NCBI GenBank assembly: GCA_002337385.1
Contig: DDFY01000003.1
Location: forward strand, 1 to 57,758
Origin: Erythrobacter sp. UBA1916
GTDB taxonomy: Bacteria; Pseudomonadota; Alphaproteobacteria; Sphingomonadales; Sphingomonadaceae
DNA: 57,758 bases
Reading direction: 5' to 3'
The notes under the pieces were generated by a model that had not been told where the DNA came from, did not search any database, and saw only the letters and a list, made by a program, of their open reading frames with translations. Numbering within the stretch: the first letter of the stretch is position 1; every line of letters starts with the position of its first letter. The translations under genes were made by a program, and so were the position numbers. Shown here piece by piece: positions 1-8,649 of this stretch.

Positions 1-243
1 CTGGTTTGTCACCGCCATGCACACAAATCCTCGATAGGCAATCGACGCCTGCGGAAAAGGCATACCTGCAAAAGGGGGATTTTCCGCACCTGCGCGCATT
101 TCAACCAGAACGCCTGTGACGGCAGGCCCGCACTGTTCTCGACCCCGGCAACCCTCACGCCAAGCAAGTGGCATTTTGTCAGACAGGTCGAGAAATGACC
201 TGTTATGGTCCCAGCATGGCCACGGCATGAGGGGAGACGTTCT

Positions 244-669
244 TTGAGTACAGGCACGACAACAGCGCACATCGTCGAGACCGGTGAAAGTGCTTTTGCC
301 GTCAGCATCGACGTGTCCGGCCATCACCTCATCGGCGATGAGCCCGTCGAACAGGGTGGCGGGGACCTGGGACCGGCGCCCTACGACCTGTTGCTGGCAG
401 CACTGGGCGAATGCACGGCCATGACGGTGCGTTGGTATGCCCGTCAGCAGAACTGGCCGCTCGAACGCGTGGAAGTCACCCTTACGCATGCCAAGGGCAC
501 GGTCGAGGGGAAGTCGGCGAAGACGGACCATTTCGCCAAGACGATCCGTGTCATTGGCGAGGACCTGTCCGATGAGCAGCGGGAAAAGTTGATCTCGGTG
601 GCGTCCCGCTGCCCGGTGCAGCGCACGCTGGAGGGCACGCCGGTGATCACTACGGTTGCGGCAAGCTGA
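244..669 (+). CDS. OsmC/Ohr-family peroxiredoxin-like protein
   Basis: About 141 residues in the OsmC/YhfA style: an N-terminal beta region, then the first conserved cysteine in LGECTAMTV (Cys57) and the second in SRCPVQRTLEG (Cys123). Both cysteines used by OsmC proteins to reduce organic hydroperoxides or related thiol-reactive oxidants are present. I chose the TTG at 244 because a GAGGGGA stretch lies about 8 bases upstream and family homology begins there; an ATG at 205 would add 13 unconserved residues. It is followed after about 30 bases by a broken DUF302 gene and a small helical protein, an association that suggests sulfur or oxidant handling, though this is inferred from context only. 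The physiological substrate cannot be read from the sequence. Confidence 0.85.
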   Translation: MSTGTTTAHIVETGESAFAVSIDVSGHHLIGDEPVEQGGGDLGPAPYDLLLAALGECTAMTVRWYARQQNWPLERVEVTLTHAKGTVEGKSAKTDHFAKTIRVIGEDLSDEQREKLISVASRCPVQRTLEGTPVITTVAAS

Positions 670-702
670 CGAAACCCGCACCCCGACAGGAGAAGGCAGG
701 CG

Positions 703-1102
703 ATGAGCTACTATATTTCCGCCAGGTTGAAGGTCCCCTTCGATGACGCCAGCGCGCGCAGAGGCTGCGCTGAAGACGGAGGGGTTCGGCGTGATCAGCT
801 GGATCGATATCCAGCAGACCCTCAAATCCAAGATCGACGTCGACTTCCGCCCCTATACGATCCTTGGCGCCTGCAATCCGACATTGGCACACGAGGCGCT
901 GCAGCTGGAAGACAAGGTCGGCCTGATGCTGCCCTGCAATGTCATCGTGCAGCAGTCAGGTTCGGACGAAGTTGAAGTCGCCGCAATTGACCCGGTGGCG
1001 TCGATGCAGGCGATCAGCAATCCTGAACTGGTCAAAGCCGCCAGCACGGTTCGGGAAAAGCTCGCGCGCGCGATCGACCGGCTGCGGCAATCTGAAATTT
1101 AG
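703..1102 (+). pseudogene. DUF302 family protein, frameshifted
   Basis: Two overlapping frames make one DUF302 protein of about 133 residues. The first starts at ATG 703 behind an AGGAG and reads MSYYISARLKVPFDDA; the second carries the rest (AEAALKTEGFGVIS, then DFRPYTILGACNP and GLMLPCNVIV) to the stop at 1102. The switch lies in an eight-base GC dinucleotide run at 752-759. One lost GC unit, or one extra base, explains it. DUF302 is a small alpha/beta domain of unknown biochemical role that often sits beside sulfur-oxidation or redox genes. As written, the first frame would yield a 90-residue product with a scrambled end. The second frame has its own ATG at 743 but lacks the first strand. 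A sequencing error in the GC run cannot be excluded. Confidence 0.8.
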
Positions 1103-1132
1103 ACCAGCGAAAATCAGCACAGGAGGAAGATG

Positions 1133-1369
1133 ATGAGCGCATTGGAAAATCTGAAGCCGGAACTCGCCACGTTGCGCGATGAGGCCAAGGTGCAGGCCCA
1201 TCTGGGCAGCATGGAAGCCCAGCAGGAATGGCAGGAAGCCGAAACCAAATGGAACCATTTCGTGGTCGAAGCGCGCCTTCATGACAGCGGGCAGAACATC
1301 AAGTCGGCGATCGAGGTGCTGGCCGAGGAACTGCGCGCCTCCTATGAGCGATTGAAGAGCGCGCTCTGA
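1133..1369 (+). CDS. small helical protein of unknown function
   Basis: A 78-residue protein, rich in Glu, Ala, Lys and Leu, with no predicted signal or membrane segment and a pattern fitting two amphipathic helices or a short coiled coil (LENLKPELATLRDEAK, then IEVLAEELRASYERLK). The ATG at 1133 is preferred over the adjacent ATG at 1130 because AGGAGG at 1121-1126 then lies at a normal distance. It follows the broken DUF302 gene by 30 bases and is likely cotranscribed with it and the OsmC-like gene. I do not recognise a named family and assign no function. Confidence 0.6.
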   Translation: MSALENLKPELATLRDEAKVQAHLGSMEAQQEWQEAETKWNHFVVEARLHDSGQNIKSAIEVLAEELRASYERLKSAL

Positions 1370-1457
1370 GCTCCAATTCAAGGTCTACACAGATCCATGC
1401 CAAGTTGGCCCTATTGGCACCCTTAAATCCGACAGGCCCGATGGAGACCCAAGATTG

Positions 1458-2963
1458 ATGACCTCACGAATTGCCCATCCATTGCTCCAGTCCCGGGTGA
1501 TGGACGCCGAGGCGGCCGCGGCGCTGATCGCGCCGGGCACGACCGTGGGAATGAGCGGTTTTACCGGCGCGGGCTATCCCAAGGCGGTGCCGCAGGCGCT
1601 GGCGCGGCGGATCGAGGCGGCACACGCGGCCGGCGATCCGTTCGCGATCAGCGTGTGGACCGGCGCCTCGACCGGGCCTGAACTGGACGGCGCACTCGCC
1701 AAGGCCAAGGGCATCGATTTTCGTTTGCCCTACAATTCCGATCCGATTGCTCGCGAGCAGATCAATCGCGGCGAGATGAACTATTTCGACATGCATCTGA
1801 GCCAGGTGGCGCCAATGGCCTGGCAGGGATTCTTCGGTCCGCTGGACACGGCGCTTGTCGAAGTGACGGCGATCCTGCCTGATGGCTCGCTGGTCCCCGC
1901 CTCGTCGGTAGGGAACAACAAGACCTGGCTGGACCGGGCGGGGCAGGTCATCCTCGAGGTCAATCGCTGGCAGAACCCGGCGCTGGAGGGGATGCACGAC
2001 ATCTATTACGGTACGGCCCTGCCGCCGCACCGCATGCCGATCCCTCTGGTTCGCGCCGATGACCGGATCGGCCAGCCCACCTTCCGCTGCGATCCGGCCA
2101 GGGTTGTCGCTATTGTCGAAACCGACACGCCCGATCGCAACCTGCCGTTCAAGCCAGCCGACGATTGCGCCCAGCGGATCGCTGGCCACCTGATGGAATT
2201 CTTCGCGCATGAAGTCGCGCAGGGGCGGCTGCCGGAAAATCTGCTACCGCTACAATCGGGCGTCGGCAATATCGCCAACGCCGTGCTGACCGGCCTGATC
2301 GACAGTCCGTTCGAGAACATGACCGCCTATACAGAGGTCTTACAGGACGGAATGCTGGACCTGCTCACCTCGGGTAAGCTGCGCATGGCATCCTCGACGG
2401 CATTCTCGCTGAGCCCCGAGGCGGCGCATGCGCTGAATGCCGACATGGACCGCTACCGCGAGCGGATTATCCTGCGCCCCCAGGAAATCAGCAATCACCC
2501 CGAACTGATCCGCCGTCTGGGCTGCATCGCGATGAACGGGATGATCGAGGCGGACATCTACGGCAACGTCAATTCCACCCACGTCATGGGCTCGGCGATC
2601 CAGAACGGCATCGGCGGTTCGGGCGACTTTGCCCGCAATGCCTATATCTCGATCTTCATGGCTCCTTCGACGGCCAAGGGAGGGGCGATATCGACGATCG
2701 TGCCGCAGGTCAGCCACGTCGATCACATCAACCAGGACGTGCAGGTGATCGTGACCGAACAGGGGCTTGCCGATCTGCGCGGACTGGCGCCCAGGCAGCG
2801 CGCCTGCCTGATCATCGAGACCTGTGTCCACCCGCGCTATCGCGACAGGCTGGCCGACTATTACGAGCGCGCACTGCGCGATTCCTTCGGCAAGCATTCC
2901 CCTTCGTTGCTAAGCGAGGCGCTGGCTTGGCATCAGAACTTTATCGCCACCGGCCACATGTGA
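1458..2963 (+). CDS. Succinyl-CoA:acetate CoA-transferase / acetyl-CoA hydrolase family
   Basis: A 501-residue member of the AarC/Ach1/ScpC class I CoA-transferases, the usual full length. The family N-terminus (SRVMDAEAAAALI, GMSGFTGAGYPK) is intact, and the catalytic glutamate that forms the glutamyl-CoA thioester lies in AYTEVLQDG (Glu293). The C-terminal half has the SVDH-like stretch SHVDHINQDVQVIVTEQG. Such enzymes move CoA between succinyl-CoA and acetate, either detoxifying acetate or bypassing succinyl-CoA synthetase in the TCA cycle. ATG 1458 is chosen; the TTG just before it (1455) is also possible, with GGAGA at 1443 serving either. The gene stands alone between the OsmC/DUF302 group and pseudogene debris. 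The substrate pair is a family inference. Confidence 0.88.
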   Translation: MTSRIAHPLLQSRVMDAEAAAALIAPGTTVGMSGFTGAGYPKAVPQALARRIEAAHAAGDPFAISVWTGASTGPELDGALAKAKGIDFRLPYNSDPIAREQINRGEMNYFDMHLSQVAPMAWQGFFGPLDTALVEVTAILPDGSLVPASSVGNNKTWLDRAGQVILEVNRWQNPALEGMHDIYYGTALPPHRMPIPLVRADDRIGQPTFRCDPARVVAIVETDTPDRNLPFKPADDCAQRIAGHLMEFFAHEVAQGRLPENLLPLQSGVGNIANAVLTGLIDSPFENMTAYTEVLQDGMLDLLTSGKLRMASSTAFSLSPEAAHALNADMDRYRERIILRPQEISNHPELIRRLGCIAMNGMIEADIYGNVNSTHVMGSAIQNGIGGSGDFARNAYISIFMAPSTAKGGAISTIVPQVSHVDHINQDVQVIVTEQGLADLRGLAPRQRACLIIETCVHPRYRDRLADYYERALRDSFGKHSPSLLSEALAWHQNFIATGHM

Positions 2964-3112
2964 TTGCAGGGCATCAGTCTGTGACCGCAAGCCGAAATGC
3001 GCTACCGGCGGGGTTTCGAACGCCTGAAACCAGGCTCGTGCGGGCTATCATCCTGACCAGTGGGCGTCTCATTCAGGATGACAATGCAACCGTTGATCCA
3101 TGGCAGGATCAG

Positions 3113-3397
3113 GTTTGGGTCCTCAAGGACATCGACGTGCGGTTCCACACGGTCGGTGCTGTGCTGCTCGGCGTGCCGATTTATGTGCGCGCGCTGATGG
3201 AACACGTCGAACGCTACGGTGCGCATCTGAACTTTCGATCCAAACTGGTCGCGATCGACGGTGAGGCAAGGCTCGCGACGTTCGAACAGAAACGCGGCGA
3301 CGAGTTCTCGCACGACGAAGAGCGATCCGACATAATCCATGACGTGCCGCCCCAAACCGCGCCAGGTTTCGTGCGATCCAGTCCTTTGGCGGCTCTA
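3113..3397 (+). pseudogene. Remnant of a sulfide:quinone oxidoreductase-like flavoprotein
   Basis: An open frame beginning inside the end of the CoA-transferase gene reads, from about 3113, as the central part of an SQR-type NAD(P)/FAD-dependent oxidoreductase: GVPIYVRALMEHVERYGAHL, LNFRSKLVAIDGEARLATFE and VPPQTAPGFVRSSPLA match the family's middle segment. The N-terminal FAD-binding GxGxxG domain and the C-terminal part with the second flavin contact and redox cysteine are both missing, and sequence on either side is not recognisable. About 95 residues of an expected 400 or so remain. I read it as a deletion-derived gene fragment. With the frameshifted DUF302 gene it hints that a sulfide-oxidation cluster once stood here. 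Family identity comes from remembered motifs and should be checked by search. Confidence 0.65.
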
Positions 3398-3764
3398 TCC
3401 ATTCAGGTGCTCCGCGAATTGTCCGATGAGAGACTGTAGGCTTTTCGCCGATTCGTCGTGCAATCGTAACGGTTCATCGCATCGCTTCTGCGGGGGTATC
3501 GGTGGGGGTATTTTTCTCGAAAAGTAAAAAATGATATATCTATATCAACATTATAAGAGAAATTTATGCGCCCCTCCTCCACTACCATCCGCACGCTTCC
3601 ACAGAAATCCACATACCATCGCGTTCGATAGGCAACGGCGAAGCGCGCGCCGCATTAGGACGTGCGAAAATTTTACCTGCTACCTAGAAAGCTACCTAGC
3701 GCGGGAAGCCGACCAAAAGCCACATCTGAGAAGTGACTTAAACACTTGATATATTGTGAAAAAA
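3398..3764. other. Non-coding AT-rich spacer next to tRNA-Lys
   Basis: About 370 bases without a credible gene, lying at the 3' side of tRNA-Lys. It is clearly richer in A and T than the rest of the window, especially 3505-3565 and 3735-3765. It holds two short tandem motifs, each with a 12-base period: GGGGGTAT at 3492 and 3504, and GCTACCTAG at 3679 and 3691. A spacer like this, next to a gene fragment and a tRNA 3' end, is typical of the scar of an integrated element, but I find no integrase reading frame. The short frames here (for example 3403-3612 minus) look random. Confidence 0.5.
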
Positions 3765-3840
<76 letters not shown>

Positions 3841-3842
3841 AC

Positions 3843-3857
3843 ACCGGTTTTTCCGGT
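3843..3857 (-). other. Short perfect hairpin between rodA and tRNA-Lys
   Basis: ACCGG and CCGGT arms around a five-T loop (plus strand), ending just 2 bases from the 5' end of tRNA-Lys. It has no following U-run on the minus strand, so it is not a classical terminator. It may aid 5' processing of the tRNA from a rodA read-through transcript, or simply be chance. Confidence 0.3.
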
Positions 3858-3928
3858 CACCGCGAATCGCGGAGAGGCGTCTAATAGCGATTGTTCAGCG
3901 CTTGAAAAGGGGGTTTCTTCGGCATTCG

Positions 3929-5044
3929 CTAATAGTTTGTCCGCGGCTGCCGATTCCAGCGGTTCACCATCATCAGTGTGCCCACGCAAATCATGTTGGT
4001 CAGCATCGACGAACCACCGTGACTCATGAACGGCAAGGGTATGCCAACCACCGGCGCCATGCCCATCACCATCATCAGATTGACCGCCGCATAAAAGAAG
4101 ATCGTCGCCACCATGCCGCCCGCCAGCAGGCGCGAGAACCGATCCTCGGCATCACGCGCAACGGTCAGCCCCCAGCGCAGAACGAGCCCAAAGATCAGCA
4201 GCACGAACAGACCGCCTGCGAGCCCCCATTCCTCCGCCATTGTCGCAAAGACGAAGTCAGTGTGCGGCTCGGGCAGATAGTCGAGCGAGCTTTGCGATCC
4301 GTTGCCGAAGCCCTTGCCAAACAGGCCGCCCGAGCCGATCGCAATCTTCGACTGGGTGATGTGATAGCCCGCGCCAAGTGGATCGCTCTCGGGATCAAGG
4401 AAGGTCGTGACGCGCCGCCGCTGGTAATCCTGCAACCCGAAGAAGTAAGCCAGCGGTATGGTCACCAGGATCGCCAGCCCACCGCCAACGAACCACTTGG
4501 TGGGCAAGCCAGCCAGGAACATCACCACCGCACCACCGAAGGCGATGGCTAGTGCCGTACCAAGATCGGGCTGCAGCAGGACCAGTAGCATCGGCAAGCC
4601 GATAAGCGCCGCAGCGGGCACGATGGCCCGCCAGGTGCCGATCAGGCCGACTGGCAGGCCATGATAGAACCAGGCCAGAACCAGCACGATTGCCGGTTTC
4701 ATCAGTTCCGATGGCTGCAGCACCATGAAGCCGAGGTTCAGCCAGCGTTGGCTGCCCCCTCCGATGGCTCCCAGCGCCTCCACCAGCATCAGCAGCACAA
4801 CCACGGCAGCATAGACGGGAAAGGCCGCCAGTCTGGCCAGGTTCATCGGGAAGAACGACATCACGAGTGCCATGGAAAGCGTCACCCCGAAGCGCAGCAG
4901 GTGTGAGCTTGCATAGGGCGACATCGAGCCCCCCGCCGCCGAGTAAAGCACGGTGCCGCCGAAAGCGACCAGCAGGGCGATGGGCAGAATTACCTGCCAC
5001 GGAATCTGTGCCAGTGGGGCTGGCAGCGTTACGGCGCGCCTCAC
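3929..5044 (-). CDS. rodA: Rod shape-determining protein RodA, SEDS glycosyltransferase
   Basis: A 371-residue SEDS-family membrane protein that polymerises lipid II into glycan strands with PBP2 during side-wall growth. Ten or so hydrophobic segments follow a short cytoplasmic N-terminus (PLAQIPWQVILPIALLVAFG). Family motifs include SQRWLNLGFMVLQPSELMK, QPDLGTAL and EPHTDFVFA; Asp263 of the last corresponds to the essential Asp of other RodA proteins. The C-terminus has GIPLPFMSHGGSSM. The start is the GTG at 5044, which overlaps the stop of mrdA by four bases (GTGA). The upstream extension of this frame merely shadows mrdA. It is the last gene of the mreB-mreC-mreD-mrdA-rodA operon. Confidence 0.96.
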   Translation of the reverse strand: MRRAVTLPAPLAQIPWQVILPIALLVAFGGTVLYSAAGGSMSPYASSHLLRFGVTLSMALVMSFFPMNLARLAAFPVYAAVVVLLMLVEALGAIGGGSQRWLNLGFMVLQPSELMKPAIVLVLAWFYHGLPVGLIGTWRAIVPAAALIGLPMLLVLLQPDLGTALAIAFGGAVVMFLAGLPTKWFVGGGLAILVTIPLAYFFGLQDYQRRRVTTFLDPESDPLGAGYHITQSKIAIGSGGLFGKGFGNGSQSSLDYLPEPHTDFVFATMAEEWGLAGGLFVLLIFGLVLRWGLTVARDAEDRFSRLLAGGMVATIFFYAAVNLMMVMGMAPVVGIPLPFMSHGGSSMLTNMICVGTLMMVNRWNRQPRTNY

Positions 5045-7068
5045 GTCAGGTTGCCATTGGCGCTGGCGACAGGATCCTCGCGCGGGACGAGGGCGTCGGT
5101 GACCGGCGTCTCGGGTTCGGCAATAGCGGCGCGCGCCTCTGCGTCGACCTTCTCCGCCAGCTTGATCGAGGCAGGGGCGGGTGGCAGGTCGACACCGGCT
5201 GCTGCGGCATAGGCAGCATAGGACTTCTCGAGCCGCTGCTGCGCCGTCCCGCCCCACTGCTTCTCGAAACCGTGCAGCGCATCGAGTGCTTTCGCCGGGT
5301 CGAACAGGAAAGTCATGACGTCACGCGCGATCGGATAGGCAGAGCCCGAACCGCCGCCGTGTTCAATCACCACCGCGCAGGCGTAGCGCGGATTGTTGAA
5401 CGGGGCGAAACAGATGAAGAGGCCATGGTCGCGATATTTCCAAGGGCCGGTCTTGCCGTTCGAAAGGTTAAGCGAAACAACCTGCGCCGTGCCTGTCTTG
5501 CCAGCCATCAGCACGTCATCGACCGGAAGCCGCGCGCGCCCGGCGGTTCCGGGGCCGTTGATCACGTCGCTCATCGCATTCTGGATGACCTGCACGTGAT
5601 CGCCATGGAAATTCATGCTGCCGAACTTCGGGGTTTTCCCGTCCATGATCAGACGCGGCATCACCGTTCTGCCGGTGGCGATACGCGAGGCATAGACGGC
5701 AAGCTGCAGCGGATTGAACAGCATGTAGCCCTGACCGATCGTCGCGTTCACCGTATCGAACGCTTGCCATTCACGGCCATACTTCTTCAGCTTCCACTCC
5801 GGATCGGGCACCGTGCCGTAAAACTGGCTGGCCACGGGCAGCGGAAACTGCTGACCCAGCCCGCAACGGCGGGCCATCTCGGAAATCACGTTCATCCCGA
5901 GCTGCTGGGCGAAGTGATAGAAATAGACGTCGCAGGACTGATAGATGCCCTTCGCCATGTCGACCCTGCCGTGCCCATGCCGGTTCCAGCAATGAAACAC
6001 GCGGTTGCCGACGCGCAGACCGCCGTTGCAAACGACGCTCGCATCAGGCGACAATCCCGCTTCCAGGAATGACATCGCCACCATCGGCTTCACGGTGGAA
6101 CCCGGCGGATAGAGGCCCTGCAGCACCTTGTTGCGCAAGGGCACACGATCATTCTCGCTCAGCATCGAATATTCGACACGGCCAATCCCGTCAGAGAAGC
6201 TGTTGGGATCGAAGCTGGGCATGGAGGCCATGCACATGAGGTCGCCCGTCAGGCAGTCGATCACCACCACCGAACCGGATTCCAGCCCGATCCGGCGTGC
6301 GGCATAGTCTTGCAGCGGCCCATCGATGGTCAGGCGGATCGGGTCGCCGGGCACATCCTCGCGCGTTTCGAGGTCGCGCACCCGGCGGCCCGTGGCGGTG
6401 ACTTCCACCCGCCGCGCGCCGGGTACACCGCGCAGTTCCTGTTCGAACTGCTTTTCGAGCCCGTCCTTGCCCATCTTGAAGCCGGGCGTAAGCAGCAGCG
6501 GCTGCGGCTCGAGATCGTACTCTTCACGGCTCGGGGCGCCGACATAGCCGATGAGATGGCCGACGGATGTGCCTGTCGGGTAATAACGGGCATAGGATTG
6601 CTGCGGGAGCACACCGGGAAGCTCGGGCAATCGCACGGTGAGCGCAGCATATTTCTCAAAATCGAGACCACTTGCCACCGGCACAACCTGGTAGCTTGAA
6701 GCACTCTCGATGCGGTCGGCTAGATCCTTGCGCTCAATGTCGTCAAAATCGAGCACCTTGGCCAGCAAGTCGATGGTCGCTTCGCGGTCGCTCAACCGCT
6801 CCGGAATGATATCAACGCGGAAATCGCTGCGGTTCGAAGCGAGCGGCGAGCCATTGCGGTCGAGAATCCAGCCGCGACGCGGGGGAATAAGCGACAGATT
6901 GACGCGGTTGCTCTCCGCTTCCATCTTGTATTTTTCGTTCTCGGCGACGGCTATGTAGCCCATGCGTGCCGCCAGCAGCAGGCCCACACCACCCTGAACC
7001 GCGCCCACGACAAAGCTGCGTCGGTCAAACGTTTCCTTCAGGGAGTTGCTGCTGATTCTCGGTTCCAT
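5041..7068 (-). CDS. mrdA: Penicillin-binding protein 2, elongation transpeptidase
   Basis: A 675-residue class B PBP. A single N-terminal membrane anchor (FVVGAVQGGVGLLLAARMGY) is followed by the pedestal/dimerisation domain (PPRRGWILDRNG) and a transpeptidase domain with all three active-site motifs: STVK (Ser324, Lys327), SCD (378-380) and KTGT (524-527). It cross-links glycan strands made by RodA in the periplasm. The C-terminal tail beyond the catalytic domain is Ala/Pro/Glu-rich and longer than in E. coli PBP2, without a recognisable fold. ATG 7068 lies three bases past the mreD stop. It is translationally coupled to rodA through the GTGA overlap. Confidence 0.96.
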   Translation of the reverse strand: MEPRISSNSLKETFDRRSFVVGAVQGGVGLLLAARMGYIAVAENEKYKMEAESNRVNLSLIPPRRGWILDRNGSPLASNRSDFRVDIIPERLSDREATIDLLAKVLDFDDIERKDLADRIESASSYQVVPVASGLDFEKYAALTVRLPELPGVLPQQSYARYYPTGTSVGHLIGYVGAPSREEYDLEPQPLLLTPGFKMGKDGLEKQFEQELRGVPGARRVEVTATGRRVRDLETREDVPGDPIRLTIDGPLQDYAARRIGLESGSVVVIDCLTGDLMCMASMPSFDPNSFSDGIGRVEYSMLSENDRVPLRNKVLQGLYPPGSTVKPMVAMSFLEAGLSPDASVVCNGGLRVGNRVFHCWNRHGHGRVDMAKGIYQSCDVYFYHFAQQLGMNVISEMARRCGLGQQFPLPVASQFYGTVPDPEWKLKKYGREWQAFDTVNATIGQGYMLFNPLQLAVYASRIATGRTVMPRLIMDGKTPKFGSMNFHGDHVQVIQNAMSDVINGPGTAGRARLPVDDVLMAGKTGTAQVVSLNLSNGKTGPWKYRDHGLFICFAPFNNPRYACAVVIEHGGGSGSAYPIARDVMTFLFDPAKALDALHGFEKQWGGTAQQRLEKSYAAYAAAAGVDLPPAPASIKLAEKVDAEARAAIAEPETPVTDALVPREDPVASANGNLT

Positions 7069-7071
7069 GGC

Positions 7072-7629
7072 TCAATCGATCCGCCTTACACGGAGCAGGC
7101 GCAGGCGATCCAACACCGTCACTGCCCCTACGATAATGGGAAAGAGCAACACCGAGAGCAAGAGCTGCGGCGCGAGCAGCCAAAAATGCAGCAGATCAAG
7201 CTTGGCCCCAGAAAGCATAGCCGAGAACAGCAAGAACAGCGTGATCAGCACTGAGGCGACAATCCAGTCCTGCCAGAAGCCGCGCCAGGGAAAGCGCAGC
7301 TCGAACAGGTCGAGCGCGATCAGTGTCAGGGAAAACAACAGGACGCTGCTACCCAGCGGCTGACCTGACAGCAGGTCGTCGATCAGCCCGAGTGGAAAGC
7401 CTGCCCACAAGGGTAGCAAACCGGGGCGCAGCAGACGCCAGCCAAGCAAGAACATAAAGGATAGAGGCGGCACCACCGGCGCTGGCGCAAGAACCGGCAG
7501 CATCGGAACGAGGGAGGCTAGAACGATCGACAACCACGGAACCCCGTAAACGAAGGCAGGTGAGTGGTCGCGATTGATCTTGCTTCCGAACAGGTCCCTG
7601 CGCGCGGTGGGATTGAGCTTTTCCATCAT
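7072..7629 (-). CDS. mreD: Rod shape-determining membrane protein MreD
   Basis: A 185-residue, mostly hydrophobic protein with about five membrane segments, the typical MreD size. The motif WAGFPLGLIDDLLSGQPLGSS corresponds to the family's most conserved stretch (G-DLL-G-PLG). MreD is an inner-membrane part of the elongasome that balances MreC action on PBP2. The first of two adjacent ATG codons (7629) overlaps the mreC stop by four bases, indicating translational coupling. Sequence divergence is normal for MreD, so the call rests on length, topology, this motif and position between mreC and mrdA. Confidence 0.9.
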   Translation of the reverse strand: MMEKLNPTARRDLFGSKINRDHSPAFVYGVPWLSIVLASLVPMLPVLAPAPVVPPLSFMFLLGWRLLRPGLLPLWAGFPLGLIDDLLSGQPLGSSVLLFSLTLIALDLFELRFPWRGFWQDWIVASVLITLFLLFSAMLSGAKLDLLHFWLLAPQLLLSVLLFPIIVGAVTVLDRLRLLRVRRID

Positions 7630-8618
7630 TCGCCAGGCGAGCTGGCCACAGTCCGCGCATCAGTAGATGTGGGGGCAGGGCGGGAAACGGCCGGGGGCTC
7701 AGGCAACTCTGCTGCGACTTCTTCAATGCTTTGCGCAGTCGGCCCGGCAGGCGGGCTTTCGAGCATTTTGAGCGCTTCGGGCTGCCATACCGGCTCCACG
7801 ATCACGACATCAGTTGCCGCCGGATTGCTCAGCAGCCGCGCAATGGCGCCATCGTCGTTGAGCTGCGTCACCATGGCTACGGCGACGCCGGGGCGGAACA
7901 TTCCGCCCGAACCGGAGGTCACGAACACATCGCCAATCTCCAGCGGGTTAACGCCAAGCGAGATCAAGCGCAGCCGCAAGGAGCCATCGGCGCGCCCCTC
8001 GGCAAAGGCGACGACGTTGTCGGTCGCCCGGCGCACCGGCACGATCGATTCGCTATCGGTCAGCAGCAGCACCCGCGAGCTGGTACGCCCGACTTCGAGA
8101 ACACGCCCCACCAGACCCATCGGCGAAGTGACCGGCATGCCGACCTTGACCCCGTCGTCACGTCCTGCCGAAAGATAGGCAAAGCGCCGCGTGCTGACCG
8201 AGGTCGAGCCGATCAGGCGGGCGATGGCAACAGGTTCGCGTTCGTCCTGCGCAAGGCCCAACACGGCCTTGAGTTGCTCGTTCTCCTGCTCGAGCGCGCG
8301 CGCTTCGGCGAGCTTTACCCGCGCGATGGCGATCTCTTCCTGCATCTGGGCATTCTTGCTGCCCGCCTCATAGTAACCGGCGATGGCATCGAAGAAATTG
8401 CTGGTACCGACACGCCCGGCGGCTCCCGCTTCGCCGACCGAGGAGGTAACGTCGCTCGCCATGGTCCGAAGCCCGGCAAAGGCTTCTGGCCGCAGCAACG
8501 AAACAACGAGCAGCAATGCGCCAAGCGCAGCCCCCGCCGACGCAAGCAGATAGCCCGCGAAGACGCCGAACTGCGCCCTGCGATTGGTGCCGCTGCGCTG
8601 TGCCGCCGGCGGTGCCAT
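7626..8618 (-). CDS. mreC: Cell shape-determining protein MreC
   Basis: A 330-residue bitopic protein: a short basic N-terminus, one membrane segment (YLLASAGAALGALLLVVSLL), a periplasmic coiled coil (ALEQENEQLKAVLGL) and the two beta-barrel domains of MreC (MPVTSPMGLVGRVLEVGRTS, LLLTDSESIVPVRR, FVTSGSGGMFRPGVAVAMV). It scaffolds PBP2/RodA and links them to MreB. The C-terminal 50 residues are Pro/Ala/Glu-rich and probably disordered. It lies 31 bases after mreB and overlaps mreD by four bases. Confidence 0.95.
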   Translation of the reverse strand: MAPPAAQRSGTNRRAQFGVFAGYLLASAGAALGALLLVVSLLRPEAFAGLRTMASDVTSSVGEAGAAGRVGTSNFFDAIAGYYEAGSKNAQMQEEIAIARVKLAEARALEQENEQLKAVLGLAQDEREPVAIARLIGSTSVSTRRFAYLSAGRDDGVKVGMPVTSPMGLVGRVLEVGRTSSRVLLLTDSESIVPVRRATDNVVAFAEGRADGSLRLRLISLGVNPLEIGDVFVTSGSGGMFRPGVAVAMVTQLNDDGAIARLLSNPAATDVVIVEPVWQPEALKMLESPPAGPTAQSIEEVAAELPEPPAVSRPAPTSTDARTVASSPGE

Positions 8619-8649
8619 GGCCCGCGCGCTCTCCTTGTTTCAGCTGCCC

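Noticed and set aside
1..243. Upstream region of the OsmC gene, with a 99-codon minus-strand frame
   Set aside because: The frame has no family motif and overlaps the OsmC start; I see no gene in these bases.
2927..3112. The first part of the open frame leading into the SQR fragment
   Set aside because: Its start lies inside the CoA-transferase gene and residues before about 3113 match nothing I know, so I did not extend the pseudogene upstream.
3403..3612. A 69-codon minus-strand frame that might be an integrase remnant
   Set aside because: No tyrosine-recombinase box, no plausible start signal, and it crosses the AT-rich spacer with no similarity I can recognise.
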